Shown here one piece after another: positions 11,490 through 22,950 of a DNA stretch of 42,590 bases. The notes beneath the pieces were generated by a model that saw only the letters and a list, made by a program, of their open reading frames with translations, ran no database searches and had not been told where the DNA came from. The stretch comes from Lactarius indigo. Taxonomy: Eukaryota; Basidiomycota; Agaricomycetes; Russulales; Russulaceae. The stretch covers positions 1-42,590 of the forward strand of contig JAFKAC010000258.1 of the NCBI GenBank assembly GCA_025766275.1, written 5' to 3'. The number at the start of each line of letters is the position of its first letter. Within the stretch, counting starts at the first letter, position 1. Made by a program: the position numbers and the translations under genes.

Positions 11490-13069
11490 ATGAAGGGCAG
11501 AGTCCCAAAAGAGTAGCCAATTGAAAACAGGACGAGGATGGCCCATGTACACGTCTTGTGTGACAGTAGGATGGGGTTGCGTTCTCGTACTGTTCTCGTA
11601 TGCTGTACGTTACTGGCCCACCCTAAGCCCGGAAATCGGGATTTCTTCCAAAACAGCGAAAAAAACAAACTTGACTTATGTGTTGTACTGTTGAAAAAAA
11701 TTCGGTTGCCTGTCTTACTGGTTGCATACATCGCCACCGGGCCGTCTATCTCTCTTGACTTGGTCCTTTCTACCTGGCTAGACCCTTCCTATCTTATTTT
11801 CTTCCAGTACCGATATCGTCTCTGAGAAGCATGATTCTCACAGCCTAACGTCATTCGACATTCGTCTGATTCGTAAATGGTTCTTCTCGCTGGCCCTCTC
11901 TTTGGTGGTCGGTTGTGGGTCCCCCGCCCTTGCTCAGGTCTATCGGAGAAGGCGTGTCTCTGCTGCTCAGTAGACAAGGTCGTTTGCGCGGGCGTATTGC
12001 CCGATCATCCACTGCGGTTTAGGCCCAGTATGGAGTTAAATTGAGAAGACAGCGCCGCGCGCTTGGATCTTGGCTGTGAAAGTCCTTCCCACTCCCCCTC
12101 CTCAGCCATTTCCAGGACGAAACTATCATATCAGCGCAACTACCTGACGTCTCATGGAACCTTTGCATCGTAGCTATCGCCAGCTCACTAAGCCAAGGAA
12201 GGTGGGTTCGAAAGTGCGCAGCGAGGAGACGACGGCACCAGCGGCTTCTCATCCGTCTAAGCTGAGAATTTGCGTACACGACGGGAAATTTATCTGCAGG
12301 GATCTCGACCACTTGTGACACGTGAATCTTTGGTTGTCCATCCACAGGTGCTCCACGGCGATGAAAACCTGTTGTCAGGCATGAAGTCGCGAACACAGAG
12401 TTTCTTTGTTCCTGACAGTGATCCCTTAGGAAGACCCGGAGCCGAACGTTGAAGACAAAGGAACTTGAAAGAGTCCATGTCTGTACTGTGTTTTTTTACT
12501 CACGCGTCGTTACTTTTTGGCGCATGACTGGTTCTCAGACATGCTCTCAGGAGGTCCCATCATTGATACTCTGTCGATGTCTCGCACGTCCCCAATCTCT
12601 TATTTTGTGTACGCACTCTTTCCCGTGGTGAATTGCTGCAACGGAGACTCGTGATCTGTTCTCTTCAAAATTCTCTTTCTGTGACTGCACTGGTGACATT
12701 CTCCATTTGAATGAGAACTGTACAACCACTCATTAACGGGTTTCACTCTCAGTGGATTTCAAGTTCCCTTCCTCTACGCCTGCTTTCCTTTTCTACGCAA
12801 TCAGACACGGTATTTTTCTCTTTTGGTGCCCACTGCTTCGCAATCAGAGCAATTCAGCTATATGGAACAACCGTGCATAGCGAAGTCCTTCATCCTTAGT
12901 TTACTGCCTTCTCTCCCCAACTTTCAGAGCTACTTGTTTGCGGCCATAGTTGCAGGTGTGAAGATAAGGTCTTTCCTTTGTCCCCATTTCGGTTCACTTC
13001 TTGCGCCCCTAAGCTAACGCCTCTACTAGGTCCTATTATTTATCACTGCTCGTCATTGGACCATCATCA
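11490..13069. other. Region between the two small-gene copies
   Basis: About 1.6 kb. Minus-strand frames (11342-11737, 12019-12396) and plus-strand frames under 65 codons show no domains. Part of it belongs to the duplication's 3' flank (to about 11680). From about 12700 the plus strand again becomes C/T-rich, like 9700-10800, so the duplicated unit may extend further upstream than the part I can align. Confidence 0.4.
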
Positions 13070-13580
13070 CACCATCTTGGATGTTGATTCAATCGATTCC
13101 TCGTGTTCGAGTGTATAAACGTTACAGATGAAGGTATATCTCGCCTTCGCCTCTTTCCCTTTTCCCCCTCTGAAGGTCAGCAGTACCTCGTATCCCTTAC
13201 TTAAATTCAACAAAAAAAATATTCGTCCTCGAACACGAGGACCTCTGACGCGTCGTCCGCGCCCAAGATGAATTATGCATTAACCAAGCCCTACTGTAGT
13301 ACGCAGGGATTCATGTACAGTTATGGGTTGAAGATGTCGAACGATTCCGACATCCAAGAGGGGAAGGCCATCCTTGATGGTTTCAGAGCAGTGGATGCGG
13401 CTACTGCGCAGGGAGATAAAGCCAACAAGTGAACTAAGTGCAACTTGGAAGATAAAGAAAGTGTCTCAGATGAGTAGACAGTCGAAAATAGGACGAGAAT
13501 GGGCAATGTACACGTCTTGTGGCAGGATATGATGGTCTTTCTTTAAAACCGTGAAAAAAAAAAAAAAAAAAAACTAATTT
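13070..13580 (+). repeat. Copy 2 of the dispersed tandem duplication
   Basis: Counterpart of 11041-11680. It contains the TATA-like block, CT-rich tract, TCAGCAGTA, CTTACTTAAATTCA, the broken coding region and the conserved GTACACGTCTTGTG. The A-rich tract at its end has grown into a run of about 20 A at 13554-13573, against a short run in copy 1. Confidence 0.7.
13220..13432 (+). pseudogene. Duplicate of the small protein gene with lost start codon
   Basis: The frame aligns with the 75-aa protein: NYALTKPYCSTQGFMYSYG then LKMSNDSDIQEGKAILDGFR, ending at a stop 13430-13432 in the matching position. Where copy 1 has ATG, this copy reads an A-rich AAATAT, so the original start is gone. The first in-frame ATG is 13268, just before the conserved core, which would give a 54-residue product. 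Substitutions are concentrated at ends and in the GGMKG segment, while the GLK-N-D-DxQE-KAILDG core is kept. It is either a recent pseudogene or a functional N-terminally shortened paralog. Confidence 0.6.
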
Positions 13581-14422
13581 TGACATAAAATTCACGTGAC
13601 TCTTTGAGTCGTTCGCGAGGATAATGGGGAACTTTAATTCTTATCGCCGTGTGGAATTTTTTCTAGGTGTTTTTTTATTACTGATTCAAAGGACAATACC
13701 CGCGTAGGTGTGTGGGCACGCAGCGCCGACTTGGAGCGGGGATCTGGATGAATTCTGAACTAGCTCTGTGCTAGATGCCGAAGCCGCGATCGCGAGGAGA
13801 TTCTGGCTCTCGTTGGTACTGCATCAATCGGTTAGCCGGCAATAAACAAACTCTATGCCGGAATGCAGCATCTCCCAACTGCGCTGTCAGGCATGTCAGG
13901 TCGTGATGCCCACTGCCTAGTATCGTACAGAAAGTGTCGTCATCTTCCTGCATAGTTGGCATACAATGGTAACTGACTGAAGAACGAGGAGCACTTTGCA
14001 GGGAACCCGGTAATCATATGCGGGATGCGACCACTAGTGGAAGCGCAACAAACTGTTAGGCATAGTGCCAGAAGCGGAGGAGGAAGATAATTCGGAGGAA
14101 AGGCCCAATGGTTCGATCTAAACCTTCGTTTCTGAAACACTTCTATTGATTCATTCGTGCGCTTTTTTTTCCCTCAGGGCCTGCGGACACAACACCAGGG
14201 GCGCACCAGAGCGCTTATGGGCCTTCAATTTTAGGATCCCCATGCACCGTTCTTCAAGGTCTGTGGGCACAACACCAGAGGCGCATCAGAGCGCGTGTGC
14301 GTCTAATTTCTGGGATTATCACACACTGGTCACTCAACTTCGAAGTCGTGGCAGTTGCGCAGTCACTAATCACTCGTGATCCCAACATCTACAATATGGG
14401 CGGCGAGTGACTCCACTCGCGT
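13433..14422. other. Intergenic region between the small-gene duplicate and the GMC oxidoreductase
   Basis: No supportable gene. Contains the A20 run (13554-13573) and two 37-bp direct repeats at 14178-14294. Short minus-strand frames (13771-13962, 13940-14140) have no recognisable features. The final part is the 3' flank of the GMC gene, which reads on the minus strand. Confidence 0.45.
14178..14294 (+). repeat. Two 37-bp imperfect direct repeats, 80 bp apart
   Basis: Units 14178-14214 and 14258-14294 share GGYCTGYGGRCACAACACCA followed by GRGGCGCAYCAGAGCGC, with five differences in 37 bp, all transitions. The spacer of 43 bp is not repeated. Possibly the remains of a minisatellite. Confidence 0.75.
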
Positions 14423-16962
14423 CTATTCAAGACCCCACTCCTTTCTAAGAATATCTGCGGCCTGGATAACCTCGTCAGATTCCATGTTTTGTGATCCATT
14501 CGGACTCACCTTTTCTGCGATCGCGTAAACTGTAGATTGGATCGCTACGCCAGTCGTGAGCGGTATCACACTCGCATCAACAACGCGAACGTTGGTAAGG
14601 CCGTATATTTTCATCCTTGGATCAACAACACCTGAAAGGTGGTCAGAATATACGATAAGAGTGAGCGGGAGCTCCTTACCTCCAAGACCGCGTGGTGCCA
14701 TCGCGGTCGTACCTACGTAATTCGCTCCGTTAACATACTGTCCGTCTCCCCGTTGGGAAGAATAAAACACCTAGTGGATGATTTGTCGTCTGCCATTCCG
14801 TGGTCAGATTCGATAAGCCTCAAACACAAACGAAACCTACCCGCACAACGGTCTTCACAAACTTCTCCCACTCGGCATCCTGGAGAGACGCCGGCGGAGT
14901 AATCCACTCGTCAATGAGGTCAGCCAGAGGCTTTGTCTGGATCCACTTTCGGAGGAACTTTGTGCCATAATAGAGAACGTCTAAATCTACGAACAAACCT
15001 ATGAGTGATGTTGAAGACAACGGCGATCATTCCCTACCCCAACGCAGGTCGGCTATCCGGGGATCTATAATAGGTTGGTCGTAAATGTTGGTGCTGTTGA
15101 TATGCTATATGGAGGTCGATGTTGAAATAAGCGCAACATCCCGAATTACGGACAACTGACGACTGAACCCATTCCAAAGGCATGCTATTGCCGGCCGAGT
15201 TGGAGGAAATCAGCGTGACATCGGACTTATGGGGAAAGAGAAGCCTCCTACTTGTTGGATAACTACGCCAGTCAGATAGTTCTCCCCTGGTTTTGGTGGG
15301 CTGAGCACTCCGCCGCTCGGCACGACGACAATTTCCATCCAGCCTTCTTCTCCATTGTCTACAACTTCCTTGAGGTGCTGATATTGGACTTTTTGCAGTG
15401 GTGTTAGGGTTCTCGCCGCCAAATCTTGATCCAAAGAGGCGCGCATGGCGTTAAATTCGGAAGGGGTAGTCATAGACTGTAAGGTGACCGTGCCGATGTT
15501 CCCCACGGAGTAGGTAAAAACGCCAGCCTGGTTTGTTTCACTACAGCAATACGTTAGGTACACAGAAGGGTACACATCGCAATGACTCACAACAGCACTT
15601 GCTGTTCCGAGGTGAACGTCGCGTTAGCAAATGAGTCTTGTCATGGCTGTCAGACCCTCAATTAGACGTTGCAAATGAACTCATACCAAGGGTCATGATG
15701 CCTGGCTTAAGCTTGAAATCAGAGAGCGTCACAGGGTGATCTTGCAAATTCTCCCCAACTTCGGGCAAGTCCAGAACGACAGGAACACCCAATCTCTCGA
15801 GAAGCGTCCTGTTGCCAACGCCTGATAATTCAAGGATCTGGGGCGTCTTCAATGAGCCTGCACCACGTCAGGATCATACAGGCCGCGAGTGAGTCAAAAC
15901 AGGACCCCACCAGCAGCCAAGATTACCTCTTTCGAAACCGCGACGGCATACGTTTTATCATCGCTCTGAAATTCAACTGCTTTCGCTTTCCTTCCATCGA
16001 AGAGTATCTTACTCGCCACGGCATTTGTGACCACGTATAGATTATCACGAGTGCGAGCTTCAGCGTCAAAATATGCAGAAGCAGAGTAGCTCCTCAATCC
16101 GGTACGAGGGTCGACCGTCCGCGCAACTCCTTGTGCGGGCATGGACAAGTCATTTCCGTCATCTGGGTTCGCATTAGGCGCAATTCCGGCCGCGGCAACG
16201 ACTGCATGAGCGGCAGGTACATCGAGGTCCGTCAAAAAGTTGTTGTAGGTGATTTGTACGGGGCCGCCAAGCCCGTGAACACCCTCAAGGGATTGCTTCT
16301 GGGCGGAAGTGAGTCCAAAAAGCGCCGGATTTGACGCGGAAGGAGCGGTCCAATTTTCTGAGCGTGTGAAAAACGGCAATAGCTCTTCGAATGTCCACTC
16401 CTCTCCATTTCCGAGAGTAGTGCCCCAAATATCATAGTCAGCGCGCGACCCACGTTGCCAAACCATACTGTTGATAGCAGAAGAGCCTCCGAGGACTTTC
16501 CCTCTAAGGGTCAATTGCTATTGGTCATGTTTATTCAAGGAGGGGGATAGAGTTTACACACCGGGGATATTGGATCACGAGGCCGTCCAGACCGGATTGT
16601 GGGACGCTTTCAAAGCACCAGTCGTATGTTGGATTTCCTATGAGTGTGCCCACGTTGGCATTCCCGAGGAGGTTTCCGGCAGTTGGCACGTTGATGAGCG
16701 AATCATCGGGGAGGTATGGGCCAGCCTCGATGACACCAACGCGGAGTGGAGCGGCGTACTTTGATGTAGGTGGAGCCGAGAGGCGATTTGCGACGACGAG
16801 GCCAGCTGTACCACCACCGAGAATGAGAACATCGAACTCGAGCGAAGCAAACTCTGCAGCTGAGTAGGTTGGAGATGAGCCGGAGCTCACAGAGATTCCT
16901 GAGACCGCAGCAACGACCTGCGCTATGAGGACGGAAAAGGGGACCACTCGAGACGATACCAT
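14423..16962 (-). CDS. GMC oxidoreductase (aryl-alcohol oxidase/dehydrogenase-like), active-site residues atypical
   Basis: FAD-dependent glucose-methanol-choline family protein, probably secreted: the start at 16962 gives a hydrophobic signal peptide ending near AVSG. Eleven exons from 16962 down: 16962-16558, 16517-15911, 15857-15687, 15637-15591, about 15527-15252, 15184-15161, 15104-15038, 14986-14841, 14770-14680, 14631-14510, 14461-14423; about 655-664 residues. Motifs: FAD-binding [66 protein letters not shown], and C-terminal [20 protein letters not shown]. The usual catalytic His before the VGT motif is Asn ([10 protein letters not shown]), and the usual second His/Asn after DASVIP appears as Ala ([16 protein letters not shown]). 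The codons are unambiguous, although the nearby splice acceptor (14770 or 14737) is not. It is transcribed divergently from the P450 gene. Substrate unknown. Confidence 0.85.
15161..15184 (-). other. 24-nt exon of the GMC gene
   Basis: The eight codons HAFGMGSV supply the conserved HPxSRGSV-type motif just before HINSTN. They are bordered by an acceptor (CAATAG) and a donor (GTCAGT), between introns of 67 and 56 bp. Without this exon the motif is missing. Confidence 0.7.
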
Positions 16963-17351
16963 GTTGATTGGAGTTCGCAGCTCGCAGCCATGTACTATAA
17001 GAGCACTGATCTAATTCAGTCTTGAGCAGAGGAAAAGTAGGACAAAGCAATAGTCGCCAGAGATTTAGTCATATTTCGGGTGAGAAGCGAGAGACGCCGA
17101 AGTCCGACCGTGATGCCGCGTTATGGTGGTGCCAGTGCACGACATGCATGACGAGCCAGATTACCGTAACTGAAAGTACTGAACAACCACCGACCCGGCT
17201 CAGTTCGAACCACACTTCTTTTATGCCGGCCATCTTGGTTTGCTTTGTCTGTGTTTCAATTAACCTTGGAGAAGAAGGAGTAAAAAAAGAAAGAAAGAAT
17301 ATATATACTGATGTTTGATATGTTCTCTCCGAGTCTTTACCGTGCCCAGAC
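16963..17351. promoter_or_regulatory. Shared divergent promoter region of GMC oxidoreductase and P450
   Basis: 389 bp between the two start codons. On the P450 side ATATATATAC lies at 17299-17308, about 45 bp from its ATG. On the GMC side a minus-strand TTATAGT lies at 16994-17000, about 32 bp from its ATG. The arrangement allows co-regulation of the two oxidative enzymes, which is inference. Confidence 0.5.
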
Positions 17352-19309
17352 ATGTCGTCGTCCTCCTTTTCCTCTCTCCCTGGGATCCGCGTCGCTCTCC
17401 AATTTGGCCAGAGTGCGAAAGAGAACAAAATACTATCGCTTGGCATCCTCCTTGGCCTCGCTGTGCTCTACTTGGCACACTATGTCACCAGTCCTTATCG
17501 AAAGCTGCCTCCTGGGCCGCGAGGTTATCCGATCATAGGAAACGTCCTCGAGCTTCGGTCCCAGCAATGGCTCAAGTTCACAGAGTGGCGAAAGCAGTAC
17601 GGTCAGTTTATCCCTTCGATCTTTCTTCTCCCATTTCATAATTTTATCTGTCTAGGTGATGTTATCTACCTCAACGCTGCTGGTCAACCCGTGGTCATCC
17701 TCAACTCTCAGAAAGTCGCCGCCGATCTCCTTGATCGACGCGCCGGGATATATTCCGATAGGCCCGTCAATATCGTCGCATCCGATATCATGACGGGTGG
17801 TCTCCTCGTTGTATTTACCCGATACAACGACATGTAAGTGCTTCTGATTGGATCTGGGTCCATGTTTTATATCGACCTCCATCACTAGCTGGCGTCGGAT
17901 GCGCAAGGCAGCCCATGAGGGACTCAACAAGGGTGTCGTTAAGGATTTCCATGGGACACAAACAAAAGAGGCTCTCATTCTCGCTTCCGATGGACTGAGC
18001 GACCCCACGGAATGGGATAAGCACCTTCGCCGTGCTGCCGCATCGATGGTTTTGTCTGTTGTTTATGATCAGCCCACAATAAAACCCGGGCAAGATCACG
18101 ACGTCAAGCTCATCAATGACTTTGTCCAGCGCCTCACTCGTGCCGCTTACCCAGGTGCTCACCTTGTCGAGTTCTTCCCATGGATGCGATATATCCCTAG
18201 CAGGTTTGCGCTCTCGATGTGTTGGATCCTTTATTCAGTATGATCTGACTCGATTAAGGTTTGCGACGTGGAAACGAAACGCTGAGGCTTGGTACAGGCA
18301 AGACTCTGTCATGTTCGAAGGTCTTTTCAACTCCGTTCATATCAACAGCGTACGAATACAACTCAATGTTTAACTCGTGTCTCATTTTAACCTCTTTAAC
18401 ACAGGTGAAGGGAGATGATCGCCCTAGTCTGTGTGCTACATTGATTCGCGATGCGGGTCGACACCAGCTGTCCAATCGAGAAAACTCCTGGCTGGCTGGA
18501 ACTATGTAGTACGTACTATCTGATCGGTGTATGCGCAATCGCCTTGCTAAGTTTATCCCACCCATCAGCGCTGCTGGCGCAGAGACGACTTCCGCTGTGA
18601 TGGCCTGGTGGACGCTCGCGATGCTCGCGTACCCCGAGACACAAGCCAGAGCACAGGCAGAGCTTGACGCAGTCGTGGGCCGTACACGTTTGCCAACTTT
18701 TGCAGACTACCCTCACCTCCCTTATATTCGCGCCATGGTTAAAGAAGCCCTCCGCTGGCGTCCTGTTGATCCAGTTGGGCTTCCCCATCGGTCCATCGAA
18801 GATGACTGGTACGAAGGCATGTTCATTCCGAAAGGCACGATCTGCATCGCCAACGTTTGGCACCTGAATCGCGACCCGGACATCTACGGTGAAGATGCGG
18901 GACACTTCAACCCCGCGAGACATCTCGACGCCAAGGGAGAAGTTGCTCCGGGTCCACCAGACACAAAAGAAGAGAGCCACGTCACGTATGGGTTTGGTCG
19001 CAGATTGTGTGTGGGTCGTCATGTGGCAAACAATTCACTCTTCATCGACATTGCAATCCTACTTTGGACACTGAAGATCGAGCGAAAGAAGGATGCCACT
19101 GGCAAGCTCCTTCCCTTGGATGTAGATGGCTTCGTGGAAGACGGTCTCGTCGTGTAAGTGTTACTATGTGTCCCCGAGAGGAAAATAACAGGATTGCCCA
19201 TATCAGTCGCCCTGTCCCTTATGAATGCGAAATCACGCCGCGTTTCCCGGAAGCTCCTTCTCTCCTTACGAATGAGATTGAGCTCCACGGTGACGGACAG
19301 TGGGCGTAG
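17352..19309 (+). CDS. Cytochrome P450 monooxygenase
   Basis: Haem-thiolate monooxygenase anchored in the ER by an N-terminal helix (about residues 27-45, ILSLGILLGLAVLYLAHYV), followed by the proline hinge KLPPGPRGYPIIGN. Seven exons: 17352-17601, 17656-17833, 17889-18203, 18259-18349, 18405-18508, 18569-19153, 19192-19309; 546 residues. Motifs: I-helix oxygen-binding AAGAETTS, K-helix ExxR in KEALRWRP, and haem loop YGFGRRLCVGRHVA with the Cys ligand. The last intron is only 38 bp. Reading through it ends the protein at DGLVV, whereas splicing restores the expected PVPYECEITPRFPEA tail, so I extend to 19309. The closest general resemblance is to fungal O-methylsterigmatocystin oxidoreductase-like P450s; the substrate cannot be inferred. 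Its divergent partner is the GMC oxidoreductase. Confidence 0.92.
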
Positions 19310-19456
19310 TTCAATTGGTAGAAAATCATTTTATGAATATACATCTCTGGTTTCCTTATTTGGGCCGGATGACGTCATGGCGCTCAGATGCACCTGACCG
19401 TGAATGGACTGCTACTCCAAGGTGGCATCTGAGCCGAGTTAGACCTTCCTCTCGTC

Positions 19457-22400
19457 ATGGTCACGCCAGACGTAGACCTGAAGAAAACCAACAAGGAACA
19501 CACTCTATCCCGGTTTTTTTTGGGGCCGCTTCCTGAACGCGTCATCTCGGACACACAGCACCTTGTTACGAAACCTGTCAACAGACCCCGCGGTTTCTTC
19601 AATTTCACCCAGGTCCAGCAGTCATCCTCTGAGACTGATGAACCTGTCGAGGAACTCATTAATCAATATGCATACGCGTTCTACCTGAAGCTCGGCGGAT
19701 CAGAGGAGGACTGGAACGAAGAACAAGAGAATTATGTGAAGAACGAGATGATGAGAAGATGGAGGGATTCAGCTTGGGGGCGCCTTTGGTGCAGGAGGAA
19801 GGAGAGCTCAGATACCACCCATGCGCGTTGGGTACTGCCAAATGATGCTGGATCTTTCCAAGTTGGGGAGTTCCTGGGTCTTAATACCTATGCAGAGCAA
19901 GCTTCTCGCGACACACGGTTAACCCCTGGTTCATCTACTCGGACACGTCCATCCACCTTTCCCGTCTACTTGGATGGCCCTTCGATGGTGACCAAAGATT
20001 CTTTTGTGACGGCTCGTTCTCATGTCAGCCCCGAGCCTGAAACGTTACCCTCTCAACCGTCATCTATCCCCCCAGATGTACCCATCTCTTCCGATGGGAG
20101 TTGTGATATCCATGCCGTCACTTCGACTACCAACCTTCTTCCGGCCACAGCAGCGGAACGACCTTCGGAAAGACATCGCACTAGTACCGGCCCGAGGGAC
20201 GCAGTGCCGAGGCCGAGTCTCAAACCTGCATTGAGAGCACGCGCCCTTACTCAAGCAAAGAGCGATGGCGCCATTAACGGAACCACCAGTACCACTTTTG
20301 GCCTCTCCTTGAACTCAGGTTCGGGCAAAGGCAAAGCGAAAAAGGCTGTCCGACTTCCTTCCGATCCCCATCCTTTTGGCACCCAGACTATTCCTACTTC
20401 CGTTTCACCGGGCGAAGTCTTAGAACGTACCGGAAGTGAATTGCATGGTACGAGTGCTGCAGCGGAAGAGGAACTCCGGGAAACAGATATCTCTGGGTCG
20501 CTCGAGATACCCGATGAATATGATGATGCAAGAATGAAAGGTGAGACAGTTCTTTCCGTCCTGCCATCACCATATGTCTTGTCAGTAAGACCTGGCTACC
20601 AGACAGGATGGTAGTTCGCGTTGCATACTGCAAGGATGGGTCTCTGGCACCCAGATTCGATGAGATGCAGAACCGGTCCGCTAGGAATTTGCAATACGAA
20701 GATTGGACCGAGTTCATGGTTGTCTGGCGTAATGATCGATTGGAGTTGTACGACGATTATGTGTGTGCACCTTGCCCAGGTCACCCTCCCAGTCTTGACG
20801 TATTCCCCCTTAGCGATTGCCTTGTAGAGAATGGCTTGCAGGTCACAAGCACCTCGCCTTCGTTGTACCCCTGAAGAACGTTCGAACGAAGCTTTCTCTT
20901 TATTCCTTCACTGACATGTCATTCTGTATCATATGTCCCCCTGCATCTCTGAGCTCTGGCGTGAAAACACTTCTCCCGTTTCAACGCAGGACAGGCACCA
21001 ATGTCTTTGTATTTAAGGCACGGTGCCGTTCCCGTGCCATAGATTGGATTTGGCGCTTATGGTTGGTAAAGCCCATTACCCATACTTCCGATGGACTGTT
21101 CCGGACTCACCTTGGATAGGCGGGATCTAGGCGGCATACTTCCGCCATTTATCGAAGTTCGCTCACCTGTTCTCGACACCCGGATGAAGATCGACGTCCC
21201 TGAGAGCGCCGATCACTCGATTTTCAGTCACGATAACCTTGTGGCATTATGCATGAAGACGTTGAGCACAGTCCAAGATTGGGATGTTATTATTAGAAAC
21301 CGACTTGCGGAAGGTGCGCACATGGAACTTGCCTGGCGTCTCGACACGAACCTGGATTGGGTATGGTGGCTTGATGACACCCACGGTAATCCTCGCACCT
21401 GGGCAGTACTGGCAGGGCTGGCACTTAATCAGGTAATTTTTTCGATCTGGTGTTATTCTTGTTGTGTCACGGACACTGTCGACCCTAGGCAGGGAGAGCC
21501 GCCCACCTCGAGGTACGCTTAGCGGAACACATGGCTTCTCAGTTGCATATCAAAGATGGCCACCAATTATCCGAGCCGCCAAGTGTCGAAGGCTACGTGT
21601 CACGTATCAAACCCGGCTCAGGTACCCGCGAGGAGCTTTACCTAACTGTGCACAATGGCTTACTGTTCACGCTTGCCCCTGCGAGTGCCCACGCACCAAA
21701 TCCACCTGGCGTGGTTCCCGTACCTCAAGACTCGGACCGAAATGCTCGGGACGCGTTGCATCAAGAAGAAGTCCGCAGAGGCGCTGCGCAGGTTTCAGCT
21801 GCGCGTGGGGTGATGGATTTGCGATCCGTTATTGCAGTGCGGCGGGCTTTCAGGCCGGTTCTGCACCCGAATGAGCACGTGCCCGCTCCTACGCAGCCCG
21901 AAATCGAAGAAAACGGGCATTTCGAAGAACAGGTTGTACGCGAAGAAAGTGATACCCGAGATGTCGGTGGGGACGCAGGACTCACTGGTGATGTGACCAC
22001 GGTGCGCACGCGGAGATGCTTCGAACTCCTTATGAAGTCCGGACATGTCATCCGGTTTGAGGTGCGCCACGTTAAACGAACACGCTCTCAGTTTACTTTA
22101 GTGGCCTGATGCCGAGTGTGGCAGACTTGGTCTGCTCAAGTCGCAATAGAATGGATTGAGCGTCTTCGTGCGCTCATTCGTTACTGGACGCTACGTCATT
22201 TCGTGGATACCCGACAGGAAATGGACGTTGTACATTTTGCTACAGGTCGACCACGCATTACACCGCAACGCTTGCGACACGAGGAGTGCGACAAGGACCA
22301 TCCACCAGAACCTCAGTCGGACCCTGCTATTGTTCTACCATACCTAAGCTCAATTTACCACCGGTGCGTTTATGAAGGATGCCGGCCAATCGTCAAAGCA

Positions 22401-22950
22401 GGACGAGTATTTGTGAGACAGGGACTTCACGGAAGATATAAGTGTGTATTGTGGTTTCTTCTTCACGCGTCGAAAAACTCAGGTGAGCGTCTGGAGGTTG
22501 GTGCAAATGCTCCTCGTCGCCGGTCAACTGGTGCAATTTCATATCAAGCCGAAATCAACGAACTTTCGTAGGCGGGGAAAACCCGTTTCATTGCTCGACG
22601 CATACGTCGTGTCGGGGGTGTTCGCGGCTCAGGCGCTGCCCAAGGGACAATACAACCCAAACAATCCCGCTACTCCGCGACGCTACGCAGACGGACTTGA
22701 GAGTGACGACTCCGAAGAGAATACGTTATTCACAGTGTACTACGTGCCGCGCAAGATGGCACAAGCGGAGAAGGTCCCGTCCCTGAACGTAGCCAAGAAG
22801 GTGATGGTCTTCCGTTGCCGGAGTCGTGTCGAACGCGATGTGTGGTGTTGGGCGATGAACACGGAAATCGAGAAGTTGGCTCGGAAGAGGAGAGACAGGG
22901 AGAAGTTGAGGAGTGCAGGAGCACCGATCCCACTTCGAACAGCTGACTAG
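19457..22950 (+). CDS. PH-domain protein of the Spo71/Mug56 type
   Basis: Seven exons: 19457-20540, 20603-20762, 20828-21061, 21120-21432, 21489-22061, 22125-22441, 22488-22950; together an uninterrupted 1047-residue frame. The first exon encodes a hydrophilic Ser/Thr/Pro-rich region with a folded segment near residues 60-125 (ELINQYAYAFYLKLGGSEEDWNEE in shorter pieces). The later exons carry PH-like segments: YEDWTEFMVVWRNDRLELY, WLAGHKHLAFVVPL, LSLYSFTDMSFCI, HVIRFE-TWSAQVAIEWIERL, and near the end LLDAYVVSGVFAAQALPKGQ. This architecture resembles yeast Spo71 and fission yeast Mug56, which act at the prospore membrane during sporulation. In a basidiomycete the role is unknown, but membrane-lipid binding is likely. 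The sixth intron (22442-22487, acceptor at the second AG) is the least certain. The assignment is from memory of conserved blocks. Confidence 0.72.

Larger units (their letters stand above)
11041..11680 (+). repeat. Copy 1 of a dispersed tandem duplication (promoter, small gene and 3' flank)
   Basis: Sequence around and including the small gene 11262-11489 is recognisably related to 13070-13580. Shared landmarks in the same order: CGATCAATCG-type block, a TATA-containing block, TTTCCTTTTCCCC tract, TCAGCRGTA, CTTACTTAAATTCA, the coding region, AGGACGAGRATGGSCMATGTACACGTCTTGTG, and an A-rich tract followed by TTGAC. The offset is about 2.0 kb. Exact borders cannot be set by eye. Confidence 0.75.

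Noticed and set aside
11342..11737. Minus-strand 131-codon frame opposite the small protein, with a counterpart at 13321-13506
   Set aside because: The counterpart exists because the locus is duplicated. The antisense frame is shorter and less conserved than the sense core.
12181..12230. A GGTTCGAA word that could be a tRNA T-loop
   Set aside because: No acceptor stem or anticodon arm can be formed around it. I found no tRNA or rRNA in the window.
20394..20717. Minus-strand frames within the Spo71-like gene
   Set aside because: No similarity to anything, and they lie wholly within a well-supported coding region.
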